Source: JBDSLU01 sp963844435 (GTDB taxonomy: Bacteria; Acidobacteriota; Vicinamibacteria; Vicinamibacterales; Vicinamibacteraceae). From it: DNA of 64,000 nt. The notes below the pieces were generated by a model. It searched no databases. It was given only the letters and a program-made list of their open reading frames with translations, and was not told where the DNA came from. Made by a program: the position numbers and the translations under genes. The stretch is from contig CAWJOG010000023.1 in the NCBI GenBank assembly GCA_963844435.1, forward strand, positions 1-64,000. The letters are read 5' to 3'. Positions 19,170 through 30,013 of this stretch are shown piece by piece. Numbering within the stretch: position 1 is the stretch's first letter; each line of letters begins with the position of its first letter.

Positions 19170-19816
19170 CAGTACAGTCCCGGCACGATGCGCCAGCGGA
19201 CGGTGTGCCGGTAGGCGTCGTAGGACGGGCCGAAGCGGCGCCGCAGCGATCGCTCCTCGAAGGGCACGGCGACGACGAGATAGGCGGTGCTGATGGCCGC
19301 GAAGACGAGGCGTCCGGTGGTCATGTCGGATGCCGCCCAGACCAGCAGCACCCAGCCCAGATAGATCGGATGCCGGACGAACCGGTAGGTGCCTCGCGCG
19401 ACGAGCTCGCCGGACTCCGCCGGTTCAGGCCGCAGCCCGGCCAGGACCCGGACGTCGATGCGGCGTGCCGCGTCGAGGGTCAGGATGCCGCCGGCGAACT
19501 GCAGTGTCCCCACCGCCCAGGCCCACGGCGGCGGCATGCGGTAGAGGGTGCCGGCGATGGGCCGCCAGGCGATGCAGACGCCAATGAACAGGAGGCTTGC
19601 CACCCAGACATAGGTTGGACGCTCCAATGGAGGGGACACCAGGCGGGTGACGCGGGCCTTCACCGGCCCGCGGGCGAGCACGCTGTGGTGGAGGGCGAAG
19701 ACGCCGAACAGCAGGGTGTTGATGAGCAGGCCTTCGATCAGCGGTCCCTCGTCCGGTGCCGTCCCGAGCGTAACGAACCGCCACGCGCCGGTGGCGAGCG
19801 CGACGACGAAGATCAT
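19169..19816 (-). CDS. isoprenylcysteine carboxyl methyltransferase/NnrU-like membrane protein
   Basis: A 215-residue polytopic membrane protein. The C-terminal PEMT/ICMT signature 'GTYRFVRHPIYLGWVLLVWA' (about 140-160) is followed by 'PFEERSLRRRFGPSYDAYRHTV'. This part of the family binds SAM through the R-H-P and E-x2-L segments. Bacterial members methylate lipids or small substrates, and the target here is unknown. The start used is the first ATG; an earlier non-ATG start with an extra membrane segment is possible. It overlaps the downstream glycosyltransferase gene. Confidence 0.7.
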   Translation of the reverse strand: MIFVVALATGAWRFVTLGTAPDEGPLIEGLLINTLLFGVFALHHSVLARGPVKARVTRLVSPPLERPTYVWVASLLFIGVCIAWRPIAGTLYRMPPPWAWAVGTLQFAGGILTLDAARRIDVRVLAGLRPEPAESGELVARGTYRFVRHPIYLGWVLLVWAASDMTTGRLVFAAISTAYLVVAVPFEERSLRRRFGPSYDAYRHTVRWRIVPGLY

Positions 19817-19931
19817 CGCGCCGCCGATGACGTAGGCGCGGGCGACCAGCGAGCTGGGCGGGACGGGTGACGCGGACAGGACTGGGACCGACAGGCGAGC
19901 ACTCCGACTGGCCGCGTATTATAGACACGCC

Positions 19932-21221
19932 ATGATGGTCCGGACCGCACCCGTACGGCCCCGCATCGCCATCACCGGCATCGGGGTGGTGTCGCCGTTC
20001 GGCGTCGGCCGCGAGCGCTACTGGGATCACATCACCCGCGGCGTCAGCGGCACGCGCACCATCGACGAGTTCGACGCCTCGGCGTTCGGCTGCCAGGTGG
20101 CGGCGGCGCTGCCGCCGATCGCGATCGAGGATGCGCCGTCGATCGACGGCGTCGACGCCGCGGCCGGCACCGATCACTCCGATCCGCGGCGCTATTCGCG
20201 GGCGTCGCTGGCCGGCGTCATCGCCGCCCGCGAGGCCTGGGTCGACGCCGGCCTGCGCCTCGGCGAGCCGCGCGCCGGGGTCATCGTCGGCAGCGGCGCC
20301 GGCGGCATCGAGGTCGGCGAGCGGCAGTACCGCGAGTTCTTCACCGACGGCCTGAAGAAGGTCACCCCCTACGCCATTCCCGTGTCGATCGTCGGCATGG
20401 TGTCGAGCGAGATCTCGATCGCGCTGCGGCTGCACGGCATCAGCCACGTGCTCTCGACCGGCTGCACGAGCTCCACCGATGCCGTGGGCTACGCGCTGTC
20501 GCTGCTGCGCGATGGCGAATACGACGCGCTGCTCTCCGGCGGCGTCGACGCCTGCGTGACGCCGGGCATGATCTACGGCTTCGCGCGGATGCGGGTGATG
20601 TCGACGCACTACAACGACATGCCGGCGACCGCCTCGCGGCCCTTCGACCGCGGCCGCGACGGCTTCGTGCTCGGCGAGGGCGCGTGGATGCTGGTGCTCG
20701 AGCGCGAGGAGACGGCGCTGGCGCGCGGCGCGACCGTCTACGCATGGGTCGAGGGCTATGCCTCGACGTGCGACGCCTACCACCGGGTCCAGATGGATCC
20801 CGACGGCGGCGAGATCGTGCGCGCCATGCGCACCGCCATCGATCGCGCCGAGCGGCCGGCCGAGAGCATCGGCTACGTCAACTACCACGGCACCTCGACG
20901 CAACTGAACGACGCCATCGAAGTGGCCTGCGTGAAGCGCGTCTTCGGCAGCCACGCCGGGCGCCTGCCCGGATCGTCGACCAAGTCGATGATCGGCCACC
21001 CGCAGGGCGCGAGCGGGGCCAGCGGCCTCGCCACCGCCGCGCTGGCGCTGCACCGCGGCGTGCTGCCGCCGACCATCAACCAGCGCGATCCCGATCCGGC
21101 CTGCGATCTCGATTTCATCCCGAACGCGAGCCGGCCGGCGCAGGTCGAAGCCGCGTTGTGCAACTGCCTCGGGTTCGGATCGAAGAACAGCGCCATCGTC
21201 CTGGCCGCGCCGGGATCCTAG
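19932..21221 (+). CDS. beta-ketoacyl-[acyl-carrier-protein] synthase (FabF/KAS II-like)
   Basis: A 429-residue condensing enzyme. Active-site residues are visible: Cys in 'STGCTSSTDAVGYAL' (about 178), His in 'NYHGTSTQLNDAIE' (about 320) and His in 'MIGHPQGASGA' (about 355). The N-terminus 'RIAITGIGVVSPFGVG' is typical. No fab genes surround it; the next genes encode a flavin reductase, an ICMT and a mannosyltransferase, so it probably serves a dedicated lipid or polyketide product. A TATTAT at 19917-19922 lies only nine bases before the ATG, suggesting a nearly leaderless transcript. Confidence 0.88.
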   Translation: MMVRTAPVRPRIAITGIGVVSPFGVGRERYWDHITRGVSGTRTIDEFDASAFGCQVAAALPPIAIEDAPSIDGVDAAAGTDHSDPRRYSRASLAGVIAAREAWVDAGLRLGEPRAGVIVGSGAGGIEVGERQYREFFTDGLKKVTPYAIPVSIVGMVSSEISIALRLHGISHVLSTGCTSSTDAVGYALSLLRDGEYDALLSGGVDACVTPGMIYGFARMRVMSTHYNDMPATASRPFDRGRDGFVLGEGAWMLVLEREETALARGATVYAWVEGYASTCDAYHRVQMDPDGGEIVRAMRTAIDRAERPAESIGYVNYHGTSTQLNDAIEVACVKRVFGSHAGRLPGSSTKSMIGHPQGASGASGLATAALALHRGVLPPTINQRDPDPACDLDFIPNASRPAQVEAALCNCLGFGSKNSAIVLAAPGS

Positions 21222-21226
21222 TCCTC

Positions 21227-22377
21227 ATGGTCGACGTCCTGATCGCGGGGGCCGGACCGGCGGGATCGATCGCCGCCATCCGACTCGCGCGCGCCGGCGC
21301 CCGCGTCCTGCTCGTCGATCGCGCCCGCTTTCCGCGCGACAAGCTGTGCGGCGACACGCTGAACCCCGGCGCCCTGCGCCTGCTCGACCGCGCCGGGCTG
21401 CGCGCGCGCGTCGAGGCGGTGTCGCGTCCGCTCGAGGGCATGCTGATCACCGGCAACGGCGGCGTCCACGTGCGCGGCACCTACGGGCCCGGCCTCTTCG
21501 CCCGCGCCCTGACCCGGCGCGTGCTCGATCAGCTGCTCGTCGACGCCGCGATTGCCGCCGGCGCCCAGTTCCAGGACGGCGTCCGCGTGGACGGCCCGCT
21601 CATGGACGACACCGGTGGACGGCCGACGCGTGCGCGGCGCCGTCCTGTGCCGGACCGGCGGGGCCTCCGCGGCGCGCATCCGCGTGCCGGCGCACGTGAC
21701 GATCGCCGCCGACGGCCGCCGATCCACGCTCGCCTTCGCCCTCGGGCTCGCCAGCCATCCGCCGGCGCCGCGCCGCTGGGCCGTCGGCGCCTACTTCGAG
21801 GGCATCGCCGGGCTCGACACGGTGGGGGAGATGCACGTGCGCGGGCCGCACTACATCGGCGTCGCGCCGGTCGGCGACGCCGGGCTGGCCAACGTCTGCC
21901 TGGTCACGCCGGCACGCGAGGGCTTCGCGGATCCCGCCCGGCTCCTCGAGCGGCACGTCGCCGCGGACCCCGTGCTCGGCCCGCGTGCCGCGCGGCGCGC
22001 GTCGCGTCACCGCACCGGCGATCCTCGGCCCGCTCGCCGTCGACGCCCGGGCTGCCGGCGTGCCCGGCCTGCTCCTCGCCGGCGACGCCGCCGGCTTCGT
22101 CGATCCGATGACCGGCGACGGCCTGCGCTTCGCGATGCGCGGCGCCGAGCTCGCCGCCGACGCGGCGCTCGCCGCGCTCGAGGATCCCGGCATCGACGCG
22201 GCCGGCCGGCTCGCCGAGGCGCGGGCGCAGGCCTTCGGCGCGAAGTACGGCGTCAACCGCCTGCTGCGGCGGCTGGTCGGGACGCCGCGCCGCGTCAGCG
22301 TGATGGCGATCAGTGCCCGTGTCGCGCCAGGCATCCTGCGCCAGATGATTCGCTACGCCGGGGACGTCGCCGCGTGA
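21227..22377 (+). CDS. geranylgeranyl-reductase-type FAD-dependent oxidoreductase (two frame breaks)
   Basis: A flavoprotein of the geranylgeranyl reductase/PHBH family. The FAD-binding start is 'VDVLIAGAGPAGSIAAIRLA', with 'RFPRDKLCGDTLNPGALRLL' following. The second FAD motif 'GLLLAGDAAGFVDPMTGDGLRFAMRGAELA' lies near the C-terminus. The frame breaks at about 21610-21615 and 21996-22003; two bases added at each give 384 residues. The enzyme may reduce, oxidise or halogenate the product of the adjacent ketosynthase. Its stop overlaps the next start (GTGA), so it sits in the middle of a four-gene operon. Confidence 0.78.
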
Positions 22378-22922
22378 TCGCGAGCGATCCCATCGTCGTC
22401 ATCGCCCAGCCCTCGATGCAGCCGGTCGCGCTGCTCCTCGTCGTGGTCGTGCCGTGGCTGCTGCTCGAGACGTGGCGCTCGCGCCGCCACGAACGCGCGC
22501 TGCGGGCCGCGGGGGCGATCGAACCCCCCGACGACGTCTATGCGTGGATGCGCATCGTCTATCCCGGCATGTTCGTGGCGATGACCGCCGAAGGCGTCCT
22601 CGCCCCGCCGGCCTGCACCACGCTGGTGGCGATCGGCATCGCCGTGTTCCTGGCCGGCAAGCTGCTCAAGTGGTGGGCGATCCTCTCGCTCGGCCGCTTC
22701 TGGAGCTTCCACGTGCTGGTGCTGCCGGGCGTGCCGCTGGTCACGAGCGGGCCGTACCGACTGATGCGGCATCCCAACTACGTCGGCCTGATGGGCGAGA
22801 TCGCCGGCGTGGCGCTGATGATGCGTGCGCCGTTTACCGGCGTCGCGTCGGCCCTCGTGTTCGGCGCGCTGCTGGTCGCGCGGATCCGCGTCGAGGAACG
22901 CCTGCTCAGGGAGGCGAGATGA
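22374..22922 (+). CDS. isoprenylcysteine carboxyl methyltransferase family protein
   Basis: A 182-residue membrane protein with about five hydrophobic segments and the ICMT signature 'TSGPYRLMRHPNYVGLMGEIAGVALM' (about 120-145), ending 'RIRVEERLLREAR'. It starts with GTG in a GTGA overlap with the flavin reductase and ends in an ATGA overlap with the mannosyltransferase. Bacterial ICMT-like proteins linked to ketosynthases often O-methylate polyketide or phenolic lipids. By analogy it may methylate the product of this operon, which is an inference. Confidence 0.78.
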   Translation: MIASDPIVVIAQPSMQPVALLLVVVVPWLLLETWRSRRHERALRAAGAIEPPDDVYAWMRIVYPGMFVAMTAEGVLAPPACTTLVAIGIAVFLAGKLLKWWAILSLGRFWSFHVLVLPGVPLVTSGPYRLMRHPNYVGLMGEIAGVALMMRAPFTGVASALVFGALLVARIRVEERLLREAR

Positions 22923-24433
22923 CGGTGTCCGCGACGACGCCGGCGATCGTGGAGCCGCTCCCCGCGGCGCGGCCCCTGGTGTGGTGGGCGCGGGCGCTCG
23001 ACGTCGTCAGCGGCAGCGCCGTGCTGCTGCTGATCTCGATCGTCGTCTTCGGCGGGTTCCGGCTGCGCTACGGCGATCTGCGGATCACGGCGCAGGACGT
23101 CTGGCGTCCGCTCGCCGTGCTCGTCCTCGCCGCCGGCGTGCGCCATTGGCTGGTGCCGCACCCGTCGTGGCCGGCGCGGCTGCGCGCCGGCCTGCTCGCC
23201 GCGTGGGCGGCGCCGGTGACGCGGGCGGTGCTGCCGGCGCTGATCGCCTCGCGGCTCATGGTCCTCGCCGTCGGCTACCTCGGCGTCGCGCTGATCGGCT
23301 ACCCGGACAAGCTCCAGCCGCCGAACCGGGTCTCGAGCTACGAGTGGGTCAACCTGCCGGTCCGATGGGACGCGGGCTGGTACCTCGGCATCGCCCTGAA
23401 CGGCTACGACTACGACCCCAACGCGCGGCCGACGGCGCAGCAGAACGTGGCCTTCTTCCCGGCGTATCCGATGGCGATGCGGGCCGTCACGGCGTTTCTG
23501 GGCGGCCGCATCATGCGACCCGACGAGCGGATGTCCGGCAATCGGATCGAGTGGCAGTATGCGCTGCACCGGCGGGCCCTGGCGGCGGGCCTGCTCGTGA
23601 GCATCGGGGCCTTCGGCTGGGGCCTGGTCTACCTGTACCGCCTGGTTCGCGCGCTGGGCGGCGACGAGACCGCGGCGGCGTCGGCGGTGGTCCTGGCCTG
23701 CGCGTGGCCGGGCGCGCTCTTCTACAGCGCCGTCTATACGGAGGGCCTGTTCTTCCTCGGCGTGGTCGGCGCGTGGTACCACCTGCGCGAGCGCCAGTGG
23801 GCGGCCGCCTTCGCCTGGGGCCTCGTCACAGGTCTGTCCCGCCCGAACGGATTTCTCGTCAGCGTGCCGCTCGCGCTGCTGGCCGTCGCCGACTGGCGCG
23901 CCATCTGGCGCCGGGACCCGGCGGCGCGCCGGACGGCGCTGCTCGGCGTCGCGGCGTCGGCCGGGCCCGGCATCGGCGTCCTGATCTTCAGCGCCTACCT
24001 CGACAGCATCAGCGGGCACCCGCTGGCGTGGATGGAGGCGCACCAGGCGTGGGGTCGCATCGCCACCGACGTCGCCGGGCTGTTCACCGAGCGCGCCGAC
24101 ATCATCGCCAACCAGGGCTTCTACACCTATACGATCGGCCAGCCGATCGAACTGGTGAACGCGACGCTCGTGATCGCCGCGCTCGCGCTGGCGGTGCCGA
24201 TCACGTGGCGGTTCGGCCCCGCGTATGGCGCGTTCGTGCTGCTGATGATCGCGCCGCCGCTCTTCCGTGGCGGCTTCCTGTCCCTCGGACGCCTCACCTC
24301 GACGCTGTTCCCGCTGTTCCTCTACCTGGGCTGGCGGCTGCGCGGCACCCCGCTGGCCATCGCCGCCATGGCGTTCGCGGCCTTTCAAGCCTTGCTGGCC
24401 GTCGTCTTCTTCACCTGGCGGCCGTTCTTCTGA
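22919..24433 (+). CDS. mannosyltransferase family (PIG-V-like) membrane glycosyltransferase
   Basis: A 504-residue protein with around ten membrane segments. The large loop after the second or third segment contains 'LPVRWDAGWYLGIALNGYDYDP', the catalytic-loop pattern W-D-x-x-W/H of PIG-V-type (GT76) polyprenyl-phosphate-sugar transferases. Downstream segments include 'SAVYTEGLFFLGVVGAWYHLRER' and 'GLSRPNGFLVSVPLALLA'. It should transfer a sugar from a lipid donor on the outer face of the inner membrane. It is the last gene of the ketosynthase operon, and the target lipid is unknown. Confidence 0.78.
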   Translation: MTVSATTPAIVEPLPAARPLVWWARALDVVSGSAVLLLISIVVFGGFRLRYGDLRITAQDVWRPLAVLVLAAGVRHWLVPHPSWPARLRAGLLAAWAAPVTRAVLPALIASRLMVLAVGYLGVALIGYPDKLQPPNRVSSYEWVNLPVRWDAGWYLGIALNGYDYDPNARPTAQQNVAFFPAYPMAMRAVTAFLGGRIMRPDERMSGNRIEWQYALHRRALAAGLLVSIGAFGWGLVYLYRLVRALGGDETAAASAVVLACAWPGALFYSAVYTEGLFFLGVVGAWYHLRERQWAAAFAWGLVTGLSRPNGFLVSVPLALLAVADWRAIWRRDPAARRTALLGVAASAGPGIGVLIFSAYLDSISGHPLAWMEAHQAWGRIATDVAGLFTERADIIANQGFYTYTIGQPIELVNATLVIAALALAVPITWRFGPAYGAFVLLMIAPPLFRGGFLSLGRLTSTLFPLFLYLGWRLRGTPLAIAAMAFAAFQALLAVVFFTWRPFF

Positions 24434-24522
24434 TGGTTGGCCGGGCGTTACAGTCGGTGAGGCCAGACCGTATCTCCTGACTGAGCGTCCGAACAAAGCC
24501 CCCTGTGTCCCAGCGCGGGGGC

Positions 24523-24528
24523 TATACT
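24523..24528 (+). promoter_or_regulatory. -10 box (TATACT) before the TPR metalloprotease gene
   Basis: TATACT lies 43 bases before the ATG of the next gene, within the same eight-base string GCTATACT found upstream of the CarD gene. No -35 match is visible at the normal spacing. Confidence 0.4.
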
Positions 24529-24571
24529 TTTCTGTAGCCGTCCCCTCGCGGGCTGAACAAGAGAGTCGCCG

Positions 24572-27205
24572 ATGACTGGCGTGGATCGACCGACGCGCGT
24601 GCGCTCGGGCGGGCCGTGGTTTACCCGGCCCGTTGCGTGGCTTCTTGCGGTCGGCGTGACGCTCGGGTCGGCGCCCGTCCCCGCCGCGCAGCAGCCGCCA
24701 CCGGCGGGCGGAGCCGCGCCGGCGGCCCCCGCGCCCCAGGCTCCTGCGTCCGCGCCGGCCCCGCCGGCGCCCGCGACGTCTCCGATCGAAGCTGCCGAGC
24801 GTGCGCTCGTCGAAGGACGCTTCGCCGATGTCGAGGCGCTGGCGGCAGAACCAGGCGCACCGGCGTCGCGCCAGATCGTCCTGGCCCGTGCCGATGCCGC
24901 CCGCGGCCGGCTGCAGGCGGCGCGCGAGCGCCTCGAGGCCGAGGTCGCCAAGGCGCCGACCGGCGACGCGGCGCTCGAGCTCGGATTCGTGCTCCGCGAC
25001 ATGGGGCTTCGCGAGGACGCCGCCAAGCTGTGGCAGGCCATCGTCGCCGACCGCGCCGACGAGCGGACGCCGCACTCGATCTTTCGCGAAGGCCGGGCGC
25101 TCACCGCGCTCGACCAGCCGCGCCGCGCCAGCGCCGCGTTCCAGGAGGCCGCCTCCGAGGCGCAGAACGACCCCCGCATTCCCACCGCCTGGGCCGAGCT
25201 CTTCCTCGACAAGCACAACGCGAAGGAAGCGGCCGAGACCTTCGAGACGGCGCTGCAGGCCGATCCGCGCTGGGTGCCGGCGCTCGTCGGCTACGCCGCG
25301 GCGATGGCCGACGACGAGCCCGGCGCCGCGCGCGCCAGCCTCGACAAGGCGCTCGCCATCGATCCGGCGTGCGTCGCCGCGCACCTGTGGCTCGCGGAGC
25401 AGGCGCTCGACGGCCGGCGCCTCGCCGCTGCCGGCGAGGAGATCGGCAAGGTGCTGGCGGTCAATCCCGACCACGTCGAGGCGCTGTCGCTGCAGGCGGC
25501 GATCGCGGCGATCGAGGATCGCACCGCGGACGTCGAGCAGTTGACGCAGCGCGTGCTGACGCTGCGGCCGGGCTCGGGCGCCGTCCATCGCATCATCGGC
25601 GCCCAGCTCGCGGGCCACTACCGCTTCGAGGAAGCGGTCGCGCAGGGGCGCAAGGCGGTGGAGGTCGATCCGACCGATTCGCGCACGCAGGCCGCGATCG
25701 GGATGCACCTGCTGCGCACCGGCGACGAAGCCGCCGCGCGCGCGGCGCTGGACGCCGCGTTCCGCCGCGATCCCTTCGACGTCGTCACCTACAACTCGCT
25801 GTCGATGCTCGACACGCTCGACCGCTTCCAGACGATCGCCGCCGACGATCTGATCCTCAAGATCCATCCCGACGAAGTGGGGCTGATGCGCGAGCCGGTC
25901 GAGCAGCTGGCGCGCAAGGCGCTCGCCGATCTCGGCAAGCGCTACAACGTCACGCCGCGCGGGCCGGTGCTGATCGAGATGTTCCCGCGCCACGACGACT
26001 TCGCCGTGCGCACGCTCGGCCTGCCCGGCATGGTCGGCGCGCTCGGCGCCTGCTTCGGCCGGGTCGTGACGCTCGACTCGCCGCGGGCGCGTCCGCCCGG
26101 TTCGTTCAACTGGGCGGCGACGCTGTGGCACGAGCTGGCGCACGTCGTGACGCTGCAGCTGTCGAACCAGCGCGTCCCGCGCTGGCTGACCGAAGGCGCG
26201 TCGGTGTTCGAGGAGCGCCGCGCCGACGCCAGCTGGGGCCGCGAGGGCGAAGAGGACTTCCTGCGCGCCTACGCCGCCGGCAAGGCGATCCCGCTGGAGT
26301 CGCTGAACGCCGCCTTCACCGACGGCCGGACGATCGGCCTCGCCTATCACCAGTCGTCGCTGCTGGTCGAGCACCTCGTCGAACGGTTCGGCGACGCCGG
26401 GCTGCAGAAGCTGCTCGCCGGCTACGGCCGCGGCGAGGCGCAGGACGCCGCCCTCAAGGGCGCCTTCGGCGTCGACCTCGCCAACCTGCAGACGTCGTTC
26501 GACGGCTTCCTCGACGGGCGCTTCAAGGGCCCGAAGGCCGCGCTGGCGCCCATCGACGCCGAGCTGCCGGAGGTCAAGGGTGACGACCCGAAGGCCATCG
26601 CGACCCTGGTGGGGATCGCCGACACGCACGCCGGCAAGTACGACGTGCAGCTCGCGGCCGGCCGCGCGCTCATCGCCCGCGGCGCCAAGGACCAGGCGCG
26701 CAAGGTGCTCGAACGGGCGGCGCCGCTCGTCCCGCAGACGATGGGCGACGATAGCGCCCTGGCGTTGCTCGCCGGCCTGTCGCAGGAACGGGGCGACATC
26801 GACGCGGCGCTCGAGCAGCTCGACGCCGTCGTCAAGGAGTCGCACACGGCGATCGAGTCGGCGCGCAAGCTGATGACGCTCGGCCGCCAGGCCAACCAGC
26901 CGGCGCGGGCGCGGACCGGCGCCGAGCGCGTGCTGACGCTCGATCCGTTCGACGGCGCCGCGCACGCCGAGGTGGGCCGCGCCGCGCTGGCGGCGGGCGA
27001 CATCCCGGCGGCGATCTCGGCGCTCGAGCGCGGGCTGGCGCTGCGTCCGGCCGACGTCGTGACGCAACATACCGACCTGGCCGAGGCGTATCTTCGGGCA
27101 GGGCGGCCCGACGACGCCCGCAAGCACGCCATCCTGGCGCTCGAGCAGGCACCCCGCTTCGAGCGGGCGCAGGAGCTCCTCCTGCAGATAGTGGACGGAC
27201 GATGA
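24572..27205 (+). CDS. secreted TPR protein with gluzincin (peptidase MA-type) domain
   Basis: An 877-residue exported protein. A signal segment ('WLLAVGVTLGSAPVPAAQQ') precedes a Pro/Ala linker. Tetratricopeptide-like repeats follow (about 70-450), then a metalloprotease core with HExxH in 'LWHELAHVVTLQLSNQRVPRWLTEGASVFEE', including the downstream glutamate (E-G-x-S-x-x-x-E) of gluzincins. More TPRs fill the C-terminal third. It is probably a periplasmic or surface protease or scaffold. It heads a long run of co-directional genes, and its stop overlaps the DUF4159 start (ATGA). Confidence 0.8.
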   Translation: MTGVDRPTRVRSGGPWFTRPVAWLLAVGVTLGSAPVPAAQQPPPAGGAAPAAPAPQAPASAPAPPAPATSPIEAAERALVEGRFADVEALAAEPGAPASRQIVLARADAARGRLQAARERLEAEVAKAPTGDAALELGFVLRDMGLREDAAKLWQAIVADRADERTPHSIFREGRALTALDQPRRASAAFQEAASEAQNDPRIPTAWAELFLDKHNAKEAAETFETALQADPRWVPALVGYAAAMADDEPGAARASLDKALAIDPACVAAHLWLAEQALDGRRLAAAGEEIGKVLAVNPDHVEALSLQAAIAAIEDRTADVEQLTQRVLTLRPGSGAVHRIIGAQLAGHYRFEEAVAQGRKAVEVDPTDSRTQAAIGMHLLRTGDEAAARAALDAAFRRDPFDVVTYNSLSMLDTLDRFQTIAADDLILKIHPDEVGLMREPVEQLARKALADLGKRYNVTPRGPVLIEMFPRHDDFAVRTLGLPGMVGALGACFGRVVTLDSPRARPPGSFNWAATLWHELAHVVTLQLSNQRVPRWLTEGASVFEERRADASWGREGEEDFLRAYAAGKAIPLESLNAAFTDGRTIGLAYHQSSLLVEHLVERFGDAGLQKLLAGYGRGEAQDAALKGAFGVDLANLQTSFDGFLDGRFKGPKAALAPIDAELPEVKGDDPKAIATLVGIADTHAGKYDVQLAAGRALIARGAKDQARKVLERAAPLVPQTMGDDSALALLAGLSQERGDIDAALEQLDAVVKESHTAIESARKLMTLGRQANQPARARTGAERVLTLDPFDGAAHAEVGRAALAAGDIPAAISALERGLALRPADVVTQHTDLAEAYLRAGRPDDARKHAILALEQAPRFERAQELLLQIVDGR

Positions 27206-28053
27206 CGCGAACGCGGACGATCTGGACGGTCCTCTCGGCGGCGGCGCTCGGCGCCGTGGCGCTCGCGGTGTGGCCGGTGCGGGTCATCCCGGCAGCGGGC
27301 GCGCAGGCCCCCGGCTTCCCGTCCGCCAGCGGTACGATCGATCGGTCGGGGCTCGAGCCCGGCGCCGAGCGGACGCTCGGCCTGCGGTGGCGCTTCGCCC
27401 GCGTCCAGTACAGCGCGCACAACACCGACAGCTTCCGCGCCCGTTACTGGAGCGATCCGTGGGCCATCGACGGGCCGGCGGCCGAGCAGAACCTGTCGCG
27501 CCGCGTCCGCACGGTGACGGCCATCGACGTCGAGGATCCGGTCCAGATCCAGATCGAGAGCCCGCAGCTCTGGGACAACCCGTGGGTCTACTTCGTGGAG
27601 CCGGGCACGCTGCGCTTCAAGGAGAGCGAGGTGCCGATCCTCCGCGAGTTCCTGCTGCGCGGCGGCACCGCGGTGCTCGACGACTTCCACGGACCGATCG
27701 AGTGGGACAACGTGGTGCGCGAGTTCGGCCGCGTCTTTCCGGATCGCCCGATCGTCGACCTGCCGCCGGAGCACCCGGTCTACCACTGCTTCTACGACCT
27801 GGATCGCTACCCGCAGATCCCCGGGCTGGGCTCGTTCTTCCAGGGCCGGACGTGGGAGAAGGGCGGCTTCACGTCCCACCTGCGCGCGATCGAGGACGAC
27901 CGCGGCCGCGCCATGGTCCTCATCAACTGGAACACGGACATGGGCGACGGCATGGAGTGGTCGAACGCCGTGGAGTACCCCGGCTACGCTCCGCACACCG
28001 CCGACGCCTACCGGATGATGATCAACGAGATCATCTATTCCCTGACCCATTGA
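27202..28053 (+). CDS. DUF4159 domain-containing exported protein
   Basis: A 283-residue protein with an N-terminal signal/anchor ('TVLSAAALGAVALAVWPV'). The DUF4159 domain includes 'FARVQYSAHNTDSFRARYWSDPW', 'LREFLLRGGTAVLDDFHGPIEW' and the C-terminal 'TADAYRMMINEIIYSLTH'. This domain is related to the glutamine-amidotransferase-like fold and commonly accompanies MoxR/DUF58/BatA genes. Its activity is unknown. The ATG overlaps the previous stop. Confidence 0.85.
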   Translation: MTRTRTIWTVLSAAALGAVALAVWPVRVIPAAGAQAPGFPSASGTIDRSGLEPGAERTLGLRWRFARVQYSAHNTDSFRARYWSDPWAIDGPAAEQNLSRRVRTVTAIDVEDPVQIQIESPQLWDNPWVYFVEPGTLRFKESEVPILREFLLRGGTAVLDDFHGPIEWDNVVREFGRVFPDRPIVDLPPEHPVYHCFYDLDRYPQIPGLGSFFQGRTWEKGGFTSHLRAIEDDRGRAMVLINWNTDMGDGMEWSNAVEYPGYAPHTADAYRMMINEIIYSLTH

Positions 28054-28090
28054 GGTTCGTTCGCGCAGAGCCTGGAGCGACGTGCATCCC

Positions 28091-29094
<1,004 letters not shown>

Positions 29095-29095
<1 letters not shown>

Positions 29096-30000
29096 TGGCC
29101 GACAGCGCGCTGGCTCGTTCGGCGCACCTGCTCGACCCCGCGGTCGTGGCCCGGCTGGGCACGATGGAGCTGAAGGCCCGCACCATCGTCGAAGGGCTGA
29201 CGCTCGGCCTGCACCGCAGCCCGTATCACGGCTTCAGCACCGAGTTCGCCGAGTACCGCCCCTACGTGGTCGGCGACGATCCGGCGTGGATCGACTGGAA
29301 GGTCTACGCCCGCAGCGACCGCTATTACGTCAAGAAGTGGGACGCCGACACGAACCTGTCGTGCCACCTGCTCCTCGACACGAGCGCGTCGATGGGCTAC
29401 GGCAGCGGCGCGATGACCAAGCTGACCTACGCCGCGACGCTGGCCGCGGCGATCGCGTGGCTCGTCTCCGGCCAGCGCGACGCGGTCGGGCTGACGACCT
29501 TCGACGAGCATGTCGGGCTGCGCCTGCCGGCCCGCGTGCGGGCCGGCCACCTGCACCAGATCCTGCTCGCGCTCGAACGGGCGAAGCCGAGTGCCGGCAG
29601 CGATGTCGCCAAGCCGCTGCGCGAGCTCGCCGAAGGCCTGGAACGCCGCGGTCTGATCGTCCTCATCTCCGATCTGCTGGACGATCCCGACGACGTGGTC
29701 AACGGCCTGATGCTGCTCGGCGCGCGCGGCATGGAGGTCGTGGTCTTCCACGTCCTCGACGAGGCCGAGCTGACTTTCCCGTTCGAAGGGCCGCTGCTGT
29801 TCCGCGATCTCGAGTCGCGGGACGAAGTGCTCGCGGTGCCCTCGGCGGTGCGCGATCACTACCTCGCCGAGCTCGGCCGGCACACGGACACGTATGCCCG
29901 CGCCCTGAACGGCGTCGGCATGGACTACCAGGTGGTCTCGACGGCGACGCCGCTCGACGCCTCGCTGCTCGGCTACCTGCGCGCGCGCGCTCGACGATAG
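29095..30000 (+). CDS. DUF58 domain (VWA-like) protein
   Basis: A 301-residue protein. The DUF58 signature 'EFAEYRPYVVGDDPAWIDWKVYARSDRYYVKKW' (about 45-78) precedes a VWA-like domain whose metal site is 'LDTSASMGYGS' (DxSxS, about residue 98). It is the usual partner of MoxR, probably in assembly or activation of envelope complexes. It is cytoplasmic or peripheral, with no signal peptide. It is followed 13 bases later by the BatA-like gene. Confidence 0.9.
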
Positions 30001-30013
30001 CGACGGGACGATC

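Noticed and set aside
22778..27127. A very long open frame (about 1450 codons) on the minus strand opposite the ICMT, mannosyltransferase and TPR metalloprotease genes
   Set aside because: It is antisense to clearly recognisable proteins, its translation is Arg/Ala/Gly low complexity with no domain, and such frames are expected opposite GC-rich codons.
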